Below are positions 17,801 to 25,939 of a stretch of 64,000 nucleotides of DNA, one piece after another. The notes beneath the pieces were generated by a model. The model ran no database searches. It had not been told where the DNA came from and was given only the letters and a program-made list of their open reading frames with translations. How positions within the stretch are numbered: position 1 is the stretch's first letter; the number at the start of each line of letters is the position of its first letter. Source of the DNA: Paenibacillus agri (GTDB taxonomy: Bacteria; Bacillota; Bacilli; Paenibacillales; Paenibacillaceae); contig NZ_JABWCS010000221.1 in NCBI RefSeq assembly GCF_013359945.1, positions 62,001-126,000 on the forward strand. Reading direction: 5' to 3'. A program made the translations under genes and the position numbers.

Positions 17801-18116
17801 ACTGGGTCATAAAGAGCTCAAAGCGGAGCATCGGACAGCAGGGCTGCTGGATAGCGGACTACTGAGCCGCGGAACTGCGGAGCAGCTCTATCTGGCATTG
17901 CGGCTGGCCCTGGCGGAGACGATGGCTCGTCAAGCCTGTCTTCCATTACTGTTCGACGATCTCTTCGTTAACTTTGATGAACAGAGGCTGCATGCTGCGC
18001 TCTCATTGCTTGGTGAGCTGTCGGCCACCAGACAAATCGTAATGATGACCTGTCACCGCCATGTTGCGGAAGCTGCGGGGGTGCTGATTCCTTCGGCTGC
18101 TGTTATTTCCGTGTAA
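14868..18116 (+). CDS. yhaN: SMC-like ATPase of the YhaO/YhaN pair
   Basis: A very large AAA/SMC-like protein (about 1,082 residues). Walker A is GQNEAGKST near residue 32; Walker B with D-loop is LLFDDLFVNFD near the C-terminus, preceded by the signature-like SRGTAEQLYLALRLALAE. Between them lie long coiled coils and, unusually for an SbcC-type protein, two central membrane-type helices (about residues 495-545), as in YhaN. The N-terminal ATPase half and the C-terminal half would fold together into an ABC head. ATG 14868 has GGAGGG 7 bp upstream (14865 is an alternative). The middle of the gene is very GC-rich. Its end overlaps the convergent ykvI by 14 bp. Confidence 0.88.
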   Translation: MKIEQLQISGFGRIQGRELALSDGVTVLYGQNEAGKSTTLQFIRAMLYGIPGRSYPTERYEPPHGGVHGGVLKARDREGGLWQIRRFAAGGEGQGRGEKLNVTVNRADGTTEELGQAELERYLLGGVSRSMFRQLFAVSLDELQELAALQSDEMSSYLFHAGMGGGGEIMRAERRLVQDAEKLYKPRGKVQEAAKILQSIEKLEQQMADSRSYLPRYNDNTFALAATEAELAKVEERRDSTSARLIMLRKALEIRNVWLQWSAARLEFAGIPQIQSFPEEGAVRLQELEAEIRSAAAAAERIERLQAELTAELEQNPPDPVMVAQGPALERLDRRRSIYEDRRLERQRLAGELDGLLAHIQRILRSIDPAWTTAELATFSGAAGDREAARRYAAAFASYDRRMESQGAARQALRSRLAAAAASLQAAERALAREQAAGAEVFAALRPASAQEVLQLWDELQQAAERWREAKLHGLQHGAGSDEAMRARMASLYRRLLLTGAALTALLPAALWLTGAPPVSAWIALGLLAAADLALWAGLRGAGRRKPSPPGYGGDGGDAAAEMLRLRGLLLSGAEPESNTSGRPLRRSSGGPASPDASGLEAGMRELRRLMDAWTAWRQKVDRASDEREVCRTEMESLAGQEQALAAEMRQEEAVFTETAGRYEAWLRSHKLPEGLSPEGLLEIFSAVEQGNELLQQQSKLRLRLAQLEAECVAFEDEVLALMEEAGSSVEEVAASASQPEMPGSESRAREELARMIPGWLEARKLAWDGLKAELLRLDGLTSRLRSAEGEYEEARLHLERLKQRRLSLLEQGGAEGSEEFLRRSAAVQRRGELEGNLRQWELAMFGGWSQEGTKGLLALLDTLDASALEQERSVAEEQAATSEEERSSLLQRRGKLLQEREYLKERCLEDTVLQQLEEQRSALRLIAGQYAVTAITAELIGRTRRIYEQEKQPQVLRLASVYFNKLTEGEYLRVVMTLGHKELKAEHRTAGLLDSGLLSRGTAEQLYLALRLALAETMARQACLPLLFDDLFVNFDEQRLHAALSLLGELSATRQIVMMTCHRHVAEAAGVLIPSAAVISV

Positions 18117-19221
18117 TTCGCGAAGCCGGCTTAAGCTTGGCTAAAGAAGTCTCATCTCTGCCAGATTCGGGCTTCGGCCCTTCTGGTGGCGGGGAGATAG
18201 GAGTGCGTATCAGCTTGAATCCCCATACAAGTGCTAAACCGCCGAAAATAGGATAAAAAACGGACAAGAGAGAGCTGAACCCGAATTGGCTGAATAGATA
18301 ACAGGTAAGCATCAGCAAAGCGATAATTAAGTCTTGGGATAAAGGTAGCCTTTGTTTTAACTGCGCGGTAACACCGTAAATATCCGCCACAAATGTGCTG
18401 AAGATTTCAAGGAAGATTAGCAGCAGGTAGATCGTTTGGACCACGGCTCCAAGTCTAAATGCGATGCTGCCCATTGGAATTTCATACTGCAAGATCCCGG
18501 GCATTTGCGAGCTCATGGCAAAATGCGCTGCCAGCAGTAAAAGACCTATTCCAGCCCCGCCCAGTATGCCGCCCCGCAGCAGCGCCTTTTCGTCTTCTGT
18601 CTCCCGGGCAAGCGGTACAAGAACGGCCTGAGCCATCCCCAGGTTGAAAGCCGTATACAGTAGTGGAGACAGCCAGGCAGAGAAAGTGCTGCTGTCCGTC
18701 TGGAGAAACAAGAAATGTTCAGCGTTCGGTTGATGCATCGTATTGATCACAATAATCAGCGAAAGAGCTAGCATGAGTGGAACAACTGTGCTGTTCATGT
18801 GGAGGATGCCAGAAATGCCGCGTGAAAGCAGCAGATAAGACCCTAAGATAGTGAGGATTAGTCCAGCCTGATAATGAAAGCCCAGATGCTCCTGAAAAAT
18901 GGCTCCCGCACCGGCAAGCATAATGCTGTTTACGCCAATCAGAATTACCATGGTGAACAGGCTGATTATACTGCCTGTCTGCTCGCCAAAGAGGTGGCGG
19001 TTGAAATCCTCATAAGAATTCGCCCGGATCCGCCGGGCGAGCACCATCATTTTGGTGCCAAGCCAAATAAACAGTATAGTGGAGCACAGGATCGTGATCA
19101 GCGCCCAATGACCGTAACGGGTAAAGAAGCGGAGGATTTCTTGCCCGGTGGCAAATCCGGCCCCTACGATAGTGCCAATATAAGTGAATGCGATCTGTAA
19201 GGTGCGAAGATGGGTTTTCAC
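18103..19221 (-). CDS. YkvI-family polytopic membrane protein
   Basis: A 372-residue protein with about ten membrane spans. The opening IAFTYIGTIVGAGFATGQEILRFF, with an unwound GAGFATG turn in the first helix, is characteristic of the YkvI family, part of the LeuT-fold transporter superfamily. It probably moves a small molecule with an ion, but no substrate is established. The C-terminal 35 residues are polar and cytoplasmic. The start has AGGAGG about 8 bp upstream. The 3' end overlaps the convergent yhaN end by 14 bp, so one or both transcripts run through the other gene. Confidence 0.8.
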   Translation of the reverse strand: MKTHLRTLQIAFTYIGTIVGAGFATGQEILRFFTRYGHWALITILCSTILFIWLGTKMMVLARRIRANSYEDFNRHLFGEQTGSIISLFTMVILIGVNSIMLAGAGAIFQEHLGFHYQAGLILTILGSYLLLSRGISGILHMNSTVVPLMLALSLIIVINTMHQPNAEHFLFLQTDSSTFSAWLSPLLYTAFNLGMAQAVLVPLARETEDEKALLRGGILGGAGIGLLLLAAHFAMSSQMPGILQYEIPMGSIAFRLGAVVQTIYLLLIFLEIFSTFVADIYGVTAQLKQRLPLSQDLIIALLMLTCYLFSQFGFSSLLSVFYPIFGGLALVWGFKLIRTPISPPPEGPKPESGRDETSLAKLKPASRITRK

Positions 19222-19339
19222 AGCTTTCCTCCTTGTTTTTGGGATCCTCTGTCAGGTGCTTGAATGAGGTATCACAGCAGAGATGCCTTGAGAGTGTTTA
19301 TTTTGGAACGGTGATGGTGCAGCGGATTGCAGGATTGCC

Positions 19340-19395
19340 TTGTGTACTCTATATAGTACAGGTTATGATGAGGATCAGAAGGACATGACTTCTGA
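19340..19395 (+). promoter_or_regulatory. xpt promoter with palindrome and leader hairpin
   Basis: TTGTGT (19340-19345) and TATGAT (19364-19369) are 18 bp apart. Between them lies the palindrome TGTACT-CTATAT-AGTACA (19343-19360), a likely operator. A hairpin TCAGAAG/CTTCTGA (19375-19395) begins the leader. I see no purine riboswitch core here, unlike B. subtilis xpt. Confidence 0.55.
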
Positions 19396-19461
19396 CGCAT
19401 TCCTTTGTGTGGAGTGCGCGGGAAGATATGGATTATATAAGTGTATTGGAGGTTCAAAGTC

Positions 19462-20034
19462 ATGGAAGTGTTGAAAAAGCGGATTTTGGAGGAAGGTATC
19501 GTCGTTTCGGATCAGGTGCTTAAGCTGGATGCTCTGTTGAATCACCAGGTAGATCCCGAGCTGACGATGGAGATGGGACGGGAGTTTGCCCGGAGATTTA
19601 GCGATAGCGGGATTACTCGTATAGTAACCGTGGAATCCTCCGGAATTGCCGTGGCATTTGCCACCGCCTTGGTTATGAATGTACCGCTCGTCTTTGCACG
19701 CCGCAAAAAAACACTGCTGGCCGATCCCGATGCGCTGTGTGAGAGAGTCCCTTCGTTTACCAAGGGAATAGTTACCGACATTATGCTTTCCCGTCAATTT
19801 GTTTCTCCAGAGGATAAGATTCTGTTCATTGATGATATCATCGCTAATGGAGATGCGGCGCGGGGGCTGATCAAAATTATTCAACGTTCCGGTGCAGAAT
19901 TGGTTGGCCTAGGAGTCGTTGTGGAGAAGAGCTTCCAGGCAGGAGCGCGCACCATCCGCGAACAAGGTATTCGTCTGGAATCCTTAGTCCGGATCAGTTC
20001 CCTAAATGAAGGAACGGTTGTCTTCGAAGACTAG
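19462..20034 (+). CDS. xpt: Xanthine phosphoribosyltransferase
   Basis: A 190-residue type I phosphoribosyltransferase that salvages xanthine to XMP using PRPP. The PRPP loop is ILFIDDIIANGDAARG (about residues 120-135), and the N-terminus MEVLKKRILEEGIVV-DQVLKLDALLNHQVDP is that of Xpt rather than of adenine or hypoxanthine enzymes. VESSGIAVAFA forms the pyrophosphate-binding turn. The ATG follows GGAGGTT by 8 bp, so the ORF's earlier start at 19441 is not used. No permease gene (pbuX) follows, unlike in B. subtilis. Confidence 0.93.
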   Translation: MEVLKKRILEEGIVVSDQVLKLDALLNHQVDPELTMEMGREFARRFSDSGITRIVTVESSGIAVAFATALVMNVPLVFARRKKTLLADPDALCERVPSFTKGIVTDIMLSRQFVSPEDKILFIDDIIANGDAARGLIKIIQRSGAELVGLGVVVEKSFQAGARTIREQGIRLESLVRISSLNEGTVVFED

Positions 20035-20138
20035 AGGGCAGTGGAAACAAAACACAAGCCTATTTTCCAAACAACTTCTTTTCACCCTATGATTTTTCCT
20101 TTATAATAAAGCTTAGACATAAGAGAGGAGGCGTCACA

Positions 20139-20456
20139 ATGGGGAAAGAACCGGTGACAGAGCAATTTTTTATTGATAAATTAACCGAGGCCAAGGATCA
20201 CTTCGAGCGTGCGCTGGATTGCAAACATACGGAGTTTGACGATCTGTACCCCTATATGATTGAACATCCTCAGTTTTTTTGGTACAAACGCTATGTAGCT
20301 TGGTCGGAGCTGTTGACCATTACAAGCTTGTGTGAAGAACTGACCTACGCCTGGAGAGAGAAGTTTACGGCGAACCAGGTAGAGTATTTGGAGCAACGTG
20401 TGATGTCCGCTAAAGTTCTCGATTTCTGGTTTGAGAAGAATGAAGCGCTGATATAA
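20139..20456 (+). CDS. Conserved hypothetical protein, 105 aa
   Basis: A soluble, acidic, helical protein rich in Trp, Tyr and Phe (WYKRYVAWSELL, DFWFEKNEALI). No catalytic motif or membrane segment is visible. The gene has its own promoter region (a TATAAT-like box at about 20102) and an excellent AGAGGAGG ribosome site. I do not recognise the family; it resembles small lineage-specific proteins of Paenibacillus. The following hairpin closes it as a single-gene unit. Confidence 0.7.
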   Translation: MGKEPVTEQFFIDKLTEAKDHFERALDCKHTEFDDLYPYMIEHPQFFWYKRYVAWSELLTITSLCEELTYAWREKFTANQVEYLEQRVMSAKVLDFWFEKNEALI

Positions 20457-20490
20457 GGAACAGACACAGGAATAACGGATTTACGAGCAG

Positions 20491-20527
20491 GAGACCCAGG
20501 TGAATTCTCATTTGGGTCTTTGTTTTA
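20491..20527 (+). terminator. Terminator after the 105-aa gene
   Basis: AGACCCA pairs with TGGGTCT across a 14-nt loop, followed by TTGTTTT. Confidence 0.7.
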
Positions 20528-20569
20528 TGAGTGGAATTCGGATAAGCTATCGTAGAAGGGGGAATGACC

Positions 20570-20788
20570 ATGATTAGCGATGAACAGCTAGATGCCTACC
20601 GCATCTCCGGTGAGAAAGTACGTGTGGTACGCGACGGCATTGCCAGCAACGATATTAGAGGAATCGTACTGGCATGGGACGAGTCTCAAGTGATGATTCG
20701 CCGCCCTAACAGAAATGTGGTCAAGCTTGATCGAAATTACTTGATTCAGCCTGCCAAGGAACCGAGAAGAGATCCCGATAATATATAG
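20570..20788 (+). CDS. Conserved hypothetical protein, 72 aa
   Basis: A small soluble protein with a beta-rich pattern (EKVRVVRDGIASNDIRGIVLAWDESQVMIRRPNRNVVKLDRNYLI compressed into short strands), suggestive of an SH3- or Hfq-like barrel, followed by a charged tail EPRRDPDNI. No family is recognised. ATG 20570 sits 7 bp after AAGGGGG, so it is preferred to ATG 20564. The only close neighbour downstream is the convergent gene at 20867, across a shared hairpin. Confidence 0.65.
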   Translation: MISDEQLDAYRISGEKVRVVRDGIASNDIRGIVLAWDESQVMIRRPNRNVVKLDRNYLIQPAKEPRRDPDNI

Positions 20789-20802
20789 TAATGTATAACC
20801 TA

Positions 20803-20840
20803 AACAGCTCCCTGGCCATTCATCCTGGCAGGGAGCTGTT
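20803..20840. terminator. Shared hairpin between convergent genes
   Basis: A perfect 12-bp stem AACAGCTCCCTG/CAGGGAGCTGTT with a 14-nt loop. T runs on either side are weak, so it may end transcription in both directions only partly. Confidence 0.65.
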
Positions 20841-20866
20841 CTGTGTTCCGGGGAATTCTACGGAGA

Positions 20867-21313
20867 TTATATAGATAAAGCTAACTGTACCACATCTTCT
20901 TCTCGGGAGACCATGGAGGAGTCCGTAGCAAGGCCGAGATAGGCACGCATACGAAGCATCATCTCTCTGCGGAAACCGGGCCAGAGGATATTCAACTCTC
21001 CGATATACCCTCTGCAATTGTATTGTGCTTCTACACCACGTTGATCCTGACGCACGGTGTTAATCTTCAGATGGCGGGAAGTCAGCTCACGATTCACCTC
21101 CTGCAACATCAACGAGGCTTTCTTGGCAGCGCCGGATACCAGCTCTATATAGAGCTGAGGTGTCTTGAACAGACCGCTCTTGCTAATAACCCGGCAATCG
21201 CGTTCAAATACTTTATGGATAAATGTTAGCAGCAGATAGCTTCTCACAAGGGACAGTTCATCTTTGGTAATTTCTTCGGTTGAATTGGAGTTGTTACGCT
21301 TAGTAGTCGCCAT
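20867..21313 (-). CDS. Conserved hypothetical protein, 148 aa
   Basis: A soluble, basic, helical protein. The N-terminal 15 residues are Asn/Ser/Thr-rich; the rest has regular amphipathic helices (DELSLVRSYLLLTFIHKVFERD) and a central segment AAKKASLMLQEVNRELTSRHLKI. No signal peptide, membrane span or catalytic signature is visible. The start is supported by GAGGTGATTT upstream. It is unrecognised; the even composition, good start and isolated position between a terminator and a tRNA make it a real gene. Confidence 0.65.
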   Translation of the reverse strand: MATTKRNNSNSTEEITKDELSLVRSYLLLTFIHKVFERDCRVISKSGLFKTPQLYIELVSGAAKKASLMLQEVNRELTSRHLKINTVRQDQRGVEAQYNCRGYIGELNILWPGFRREMMLRMRAYLGLATDSSMVSREEDVVQLALSI

Positions 21314-21428
21314 TATAAATCACCTCATTTATAGTATGCGAACCTTTGTTCTCATTATACATCTTTTCCACTAATAAAAGCAATAATTATACAGAAAATG
21401 TTGAGTGACATCATTTTTAAAAAATTAG

Positions 21429-21458
21429 TTGACGATGATCATATTCGCATGGTAAAAT
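21429..21458 (+). promoter_or_regulatory. Promoter of tRNA-Leu copy 1
   Basis: TTGACG (21429-21434) and TAAAAT (21453-21458) are 18 bp apart, about 38 bp before the mature tRNA. Confidence 0.7.
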
Positions 21459-21495
21459 ATCTCTTGTGTCCAAGAGAATGTGGACTTCATAATAT

Positions 21496-21579
21496 GCGGT
21501 CGTGGCGGAATTGGCAGACGCGCACGGTTCAGGTCCGTGTGGTAGCAATACCGTGGAGGTTCGAGTCCTCTCGACCGCA
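21496..21579 (+). tRNA. tRNA-Leu (anticodon CAG), copy 1
   Basis: Acceptor arms GCGGTCG/CGACCGC with discriminator A, D-loop GGCGGAATTGGCAGACGC, anticodon stem CACGG/CCGTG closing TTCAGGT (anticodon CAG), a long variable arm GGTA-GCAA-TACC of the class II type, and T arm GAGGTTCGAGTCCTC. CCA is not encoded. Two further copies lie at 35016 and 51886. Confidence 0.97.
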
Positions 21580-21596
21580 TCAAGTTAGTAATCAAA

Positions 21597-21638
21597 GAGC
21601 TCTTGAATTTGTCCTTGTGGCAATTCAAGGGCTTTTTG
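21597..21638 (+). terminator. Terminator of tRNA-Leu copy 1
   Basis: AGCTCTTGAATT pairs with AATTCAAGGGCT, followed by TTTTT. The sequence is closely related to the terminator after copy 3. Confidence 0.85.
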
Positions 21639-21681
21639 CATAATCGGAACAGCAGACATAACAATAATAAGGAGGGTGGAG

Positions 21682-23292
21682 ATGACTCCGCTTCAAGAAC
21701 GCGAGGAAGGACCACAGCATAAAGAACTGCTTAGCCGCGTCTGGATCAGACTGGATGACTGTTTCCGAGAAACGGAGCGTTCGACTTACCGTCTGTTGTA
21801 CGAAACTGCTCCTGCTTATGTGCTTATTGTTGCTGCCAAGCGGCACGGCAATATCGTCATTAATGGCATGCTGTACCCGCTAATCCCTCATACCGTATAT
21901 ATCGTGATGCCCGGGCAGCGAGCGGAAACAACTTATGATTCAGATGGAGATCAAGTGCTGTATCGGTTTCATGTACAAACGGATACGCCCGAAAGATATG
22001 GTGCTCAGCAGGGACGTATACTGCCGGATCTGGCCCGGGTGAGCGTGAATGCAGACACACTGCTACTGTCTTTCTGTGAGAAAATAATTTGTCACTGGCA
22101 TACGGACGATGCTGCGGACCGCTTTGTCAGTCAGGCGGGATTTCAGGAGCTCTTGCATCTGTTGTTCAAGAACCAAGGCCAACACGAGGCTGCGCTGGAT
22201 CAAGTGCGTATGTATATAAATGATCATTTTCGAGAAGGGATCACAGTCGATCACTTGTCTGAGCTTGCCGGTATGAGCCGGTATTATTTCATGCGGTCAT
22301 TTAAAGACCGATTCGGTCAAAGCGCTATGGATTATCTGACAGAGCTTCGCACGAATCAGGCTAAAAGCTTACTGGATGAAGGTCAATCCCTGCAAAAGGT
22401 TGCGGAAGAGGTCGGTTACAGGGATCGCCAGTATTTCAGCAGCCAGTTTAAAAAGCATGTAGGAATGTCGCCAAGTATCTATATTGCGAATCGAACCTGC
22501 AAAGTAGCAGCATATAGCTGGCCTAATGTCGGGCAACTACTTAGTTTACAGATCATTCCGTACGCTGCGCCAATTGATCAGACCTGGAGTGACGATTACC
22601 GCAAGAAATACCGTTTTGACATTAAGGTGCCTTTGGGACATGACTACGATTTCAATAGAGAAGCCTTATGGAGAGCAAGGCCAGATCGGATTGTTGCACT
22701 AGATGAAATGGTTCCCGATGAAGAGAAAAAGAAGCTTTGTCAGATAGCGCCTGTATTGTTCCTACCCTGGCACTCTTTAAGCTGGAGAGAGCATTTGAAA
22801 AGGACTGCCGAGTTTCTGGACCGGGATAAGGAAGCAGAGAGCTGGCTCGGCCGTTACGATAAGAAAGCTGAAGTCATTCGGGAGAATATTCCTTATTCGT
22901 TCAGGCAAGGTGGCCTGCTCATTCTAAATATCTTGCCAAGGGGATTTGAGGTTTGGGGAAAGCGTGCAGGTACAGTTTTGTACGACGATCTGCAGATCCA
23001 TTGTGCAAGAGGCGTGGAACACATCGAATTTACTGAACAGGTTCAAGCAGGGCAGCTCGCATCATTCGATGCGGATATACTGCTTGTTAACGTAATGAAG
23101 GATGGGCAGTCGCTAATGAACTGGCAACGGCTTCAGCGGTCTGAACTTTGGCAGCGCCTGAAAGCTGTCCGGAATGGTCACGTGTATCAGACTTCGGGGC
23201 AAGCCTGGCTGGCTGAGCCGATTCTGGAGTATACGGCCAATCGGCATTATGATTTCTTGCAGGAGCTTGAACAACTATTTCGTGCACTATAG
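21682..23292 (+). CDS. AraC-type regulator fused to a siderophore-binding domain (Btr-like)
   Basis: A 536-residue cytoplasmic regulator. The N-terminal cupin-like part (1-165) is followed by a double helix-turn-helix AraC domain (about 170-270: VDHLSELAGMSRYYFMRSFK, then VAEEVGYRDRQYFSSQFKKHVGMSP). A periplasmic-binding-protein-like domain (about 285-530) completes it. This is the architecture of B. subtilis Btr, which activates siderophore uptake when it binds iron-bacillibactin. The binding-protein half lacks any signal peptide, as expected for a sensor. The ATG at 21682 follows GGAGGG. The next gene is a Fur-box-controlled lipoprotein, its probable target. Confidence 0.88.
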   Translation: MTPLQEREEGPQHKELLSRVWIRLDDCFRETERSTYRLLYETAPAYVLIVAAKRHGNIVINGMLYPLIPHTVYIVMPGQRAETTYDSDGDQVLYRFHVQTDTPERYGAQQGRILPDLARVSVNADTLLLSFCEKIICHWHTDDAADRFVSQAGFQELLHLLFKNQGQHEAALDQVRMYINDHFREGITVDHLSELAGMSRYYFMRSFKDRFGQSAMDYLTELRTNQAKSLLDEGQSLQKVAEEVGYRDRQYFSSQFKKHVGMSPSIYIANRTCKVAAYSWPNVGQLLSLQIIPYAAPIDQTWSDDYRKKYRFDIKVPLGHDYDFNREALWRARPDRIVALDEMVPDEEKKKLCQIAPVLFLPWHSLSWREHLKRTAEFLDRDKEAESWLGRYDKKAEVIRENIPYSFRQGGLLILNILPRGFEVWGKRAGTVLYDDLQIHCARGVEHIEFTEQVQAGQLASFDADILLVNVMKDGQSLMNWQRLQRSELWQRLKAVRNGHVYQTSGQAWLAEPILEYTANRHYDFLQELEQLFRAL

Positions 23293-23342
23293 CCCGAGAA
23301 AAGTCGGCATCTTTTCATATTCCCGTTGCTGTAAGTGTGTTG

Positions 23343-23382
23343 TATAATGTCCTAGTCGATAATGATAATCAATATCATTATT
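23343..23382 (+). promoter_or_regulatory. Fur box overlapping a promoter
   Basis: TATAAT at 23343-23348 is followed by GATAATGATAATCAATATCATTATT at 23358-23382 (given as its two halves GATAATGATAATC and AATATCATTATT), close to the Fur consensus of overlapping 7-1-7 repeats. It predicts repression by Fur-Fe of the lipoprotein gene at 23407. Confidence 0.85.
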
Positions 23383-23406
23383 AATTACAGTGACGGAGGG
23401 AATACG

Positions 23407-24489
23407 ATGCATCAAACAGAGAGATCGAATGACACAATACGGGGTGTCCATAGGGGTCAAAGCAGCTTTCGGAACATGGCAGGGCTAATGATCATACTGC
23501 TGCTGACCTTATTGGTTAGCGCTTGTGGGAATAATGCGAATACGGGGGCCAATGAGAAAGCAGCAGCCTCTACTGATGCTCCTGGTTCAGCACAGGGAAA
23601 TAATTCGTCGCAGACGGAAGCCGCGGAGACGTTAACGATCAAGCATGCCTACGGGGAGACTAAAGCTCCAACACACCCGAAGCGCGTCGCCGTGATTGGG
23701 CTTGAAGATATCACCCTTTCATTGGGGGTTCCAATGGTGTATGCCTATGGATTCGACGGCTATTATCTGGAAGACAAGCTCAAAGAATTGGGAATTCCAC
23801 TGTCGGGAACTGCAGATATGAAGCCGAACCTGGAAGCGATTCTGGCGGCGAAACCAGATCTTATACTTCTCCAGCAATATTTTACGGATCAAAGTGGATA
23901 TGACGAGCTGAGCAAAATTGCTCCGACAGTTCCTTATGCGCCAGATGATTGGAAGTCCTCGATCACCGAGATCGGAAAAATAACTGGCCTCGAAGATAAA
24001 GCACAAGCTGTGATCCAGGCTAATGACGATAAAATCAAGCAAGCCAAGGAAACCATTGTTTCCGCAGTTGGAGCTGATAAAACAGTAGTCTATTTGCGTC
24101 CATCAGACAAGGATCTGCAAGTGTTCTTTCCTAGCTTTGCACCCCTGATCTACGAGAAGCTGGGGTTACACCCCGATGCCAGCGTTGAGGAATTGAAGAA
24201 GGCCGCAACGGATGATTGGGGGATTAATACCTCGCTTGAGAAGCTGCCTTCCATAACCGCAGACTATGTGTTTGCCATGTATGGTGGCTCTATCAGTACG
24301 AAGGAAGAATTCGATAAAGAAGCCGCTGCTACTACAGAGGTTGAGAAGCTGGGTCTTTGGAAGGCGATGCCGGCTGTTAAGCAAAATCACGTATTTAAGG
24401 TGTCGGCGCGAAGTTGGATGTCTAGCGGTCCAATTGCGGAAGGCAACGTTATTGATGATGTTGTAGCTGCGGTTACAGGCAGCAAGTAG
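23407..24489 (+). CDS. Iron-siderophore ABC transporter substrate-binding lipoprotein
   Basis: A 360-residue FepB/FhuD-class binding protein. A signal peptide with a long polar head (residues 1-25) and a hydrophobic core ends in the lipobox LVSAC; a Ser/Ala/Asn-rich linker follows. The mature domain shows the TROLL-fold pattern HPKRVAVIG, KPDLILLQQY and APTVPY, typical of binders of ferric siderophores or haem-like ligands. The ATG follows GGAGGG. A Fur box lies just upstream and a Btr-like regulator precedes it. No permease or ATPase genes follow, so it must work with components encoded elsewhere, perhaps the FecCD pair at 30.3 kb. Confidence 0.9.
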   Translation: MHQTERSNDTIRGVHRGQSSFRNMAGLMIILLLTLLVSACGNNANTGANEKAAASTDAPGSAQGNNSSQTEAAETLTIKHAYGETKAPTHPKRVAVIGLEDITLSLGVPMVYAYGFDGYYLEDKLKELGIPLSGTADMKPNLEAILAAKPDLILLQQYFTDQSGYDELSKIAPTVPYAPDDWKSSITEIGKITGLEDKAQAVIQANDDKIKQAKETIVSAVGADKTVVYLRPSDKDLQVFFPSFAPLIYEKLGLHPDASVEELKKAATDDWGINTSLEKLPSITADYVFAMYGGSISTKEEFDKEAAATTEVEKLGLWKAMPAVKQNHVFKVSARSWMSSGPIAEGNVIDDVVAAVTGSK

Positions 24490-24505
24490 TAGGACTAACT
24501 AGAGA

Positions 24506-24553
24506 AATAGCATCGAAAACTGCTGATTCCAGTGGCGTTCGATGCTATTTTTG
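24506..24553 (+). terminator. Terminator after the siderophore lipoprotein
   Basis: ATAGCATCGAA pairs with TTCGATGCTAT around a 20-nt loop, followed by TTTT. Confidence 0.88.
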
Positions 24554-24602
24554 AATCCAATTCTAATATCCAAGTACATGCCAAGCGGTTATTAAGATAG
24601 CC

Positions 24603-25817
24603 TTATCCGCGGGCATTCCCCGCAAGCTTGTTATCGGATGGCAAGAACATAGCCAGTAGTCCCAGCAGTGGCAGGAAAGCGCATATCTGAATGACAAAAG
24701 AGACGTCTGTCAGGTCGATCAGCCAGCCCATAATGACTGAACCGAGTCCGGCCAGGCCGAATGCCAAGCCGAAGAACAAGCCGGATACGGTGCCGATTTT
24801 ACCGGGTAGCAGTGCCTGCGCATACACGATGATGACCGAGAAGCCGGACATCAGGATGGCGCCGATCAGACCGCAGAGTATAACGGACCAGAACGGAGTC
24901 GCATACGGCAACAGCAGGGAGAAGGGAGCTGTACCGGCAATGGAGAACCAGATGATCTTTTTGCGTCCGAACCGGTCTGCAAGTGGTCCCCCGAGCAAGG
25001 TGCCGAGCATCCCGGCAAATTGGAGGGCGAACAATGGAATCTGCGCATCCTCAAACGGGCGTTGAAAGCGATCCATATAATAGAAAGAGTAGTATCCGGT
25101 CATGCTCGCGATATATACGAACTTAGAGAAGAGCAGCACGATCAGCAAGCTGATCGCCAATGCGACGAAGCCGCGGGGATGCTGAACTGCAGCTGCAGCC
25201 GTTTGAACCTTCTTCGGTGCTACAAGCTGCCCCTTATACCAGCGGCTGACGGCATATTGCAGGAAGATGCCGAGGACGGCAGCGAATGCGAACATAATCA
25301 GCCCTCGTGTTCCGTAAGGCATAACCAGAAAGCCGACTGCCAGTGGAGCCAATGCCTGGCCGGTATTGCCGCCAACCTGAAAGACGGATTGGGCCATGCC
25401 GTGGCTTTTACCAGCAGCCAGATGGGCAACGCGCGAGGATTCCGGATGGAGTACAGAGGAGCCGATACCTAGCAGCATGGCTGAAATCAGCAATCCTACA
25501 AAATGGGATGAATAGGCCATACCAATAATACCGATCAATGAGAACAGCATTCCGCCGGGTAGCAGGAGGGGCATCGGCCGTTTGTCCGTCAGACTCCCGA
25601 TGAAAGGCTGCAGCACGCAGGCGGTTACGTTAAGCATGAAGGCAATCCAGCCGACTTGGGCGAAGCTAAGGTCGAGCGTTTGCCGCAGTAGCGGGAAAAC
25701 AGCTGGGACAGCGGACTGCATCGCGTCATTAAGCAGATGGGCCACCGTAACGCCGATCAAGGCGTACACGGAGTACGACCGGGCCGCTGCCAGGGCAGGG
25801 CTTGAGACAGTTTTCAT
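24603..25817 (-). CDS. MFS transporter, fosmidomycin-resistance-like
   Basis: A 404-residue twelve-span major facilitator. The pattern VAHLLNDAMQSAVPAVFPLLR in helix 1 and LHPESSRVAHLAAG after helix 4 is that of the Fsr (fosmidomycin-resistance) branch, which exports hydrophobic or phosphonate drugs by proton antiport. LADRFGRKK is the MFS loop motif. ATG 25817 has AAAGGA about 8 bp upstream; upstream in-frame starts would add a charged, non-homologous head. It is divergent from an AraC regulator 122 bp away, its probable controller. The natural substrate is unknown. Confidence 0.85.
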   Translation of the reverse strand: MKTVSSPALAAARSYSVYALIGVTVAHLLNDAMQSAVPAVFPLLRQTLDLSFAQVGWIAFMLNVTACVLQPFIGSLTDKRPMPLLLPGGMLFSLIGIIGMAYSSHFVGLLISAMLLGIGSSVLHPESSRVAHLAAGKSHGMAQSVFQVGGNTGQALAPLAVGFLVMPYGTRGLIMFAFAAVLGIFLQYAVSRWYKGQLVAPKKVQTAAAAVQHPRGFVALAISLLIVLLFSKFVYIASMTGYYSFYYMDRFQRPFEDAQIPLFALQFAGMLGTLLGGPLADRFGRKKIIWFSIAGTAPFSLLLPYATPFWSVILCGLIGAILMSGFSVIIVYAQALLPGKIGTVSGLFFGLAFGLAGLGSVIMGWLIDLTDVSFVIQICAFLPLLGLLAMFLPSDNKLAGNARG

Positions 25818-25939
25818 AACAATCATCCTTTGCTTGTTTGTCTTATTCGGTAGCTTAGCGCATTGCCGGATGATCTGTCGTCGCGATTGATGCTTTTCTT
25901 TTGAGCATTTTTTGCTATACTGAACTCGGGTGAGTGACC

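Noticed and set aside
19250..19460. Guanine riboswitch in the xpt leader
   Set aside because: The conserved loop and junction bases expected for the purine class are not seen by eye; only a hairpin and a palindrome are present.
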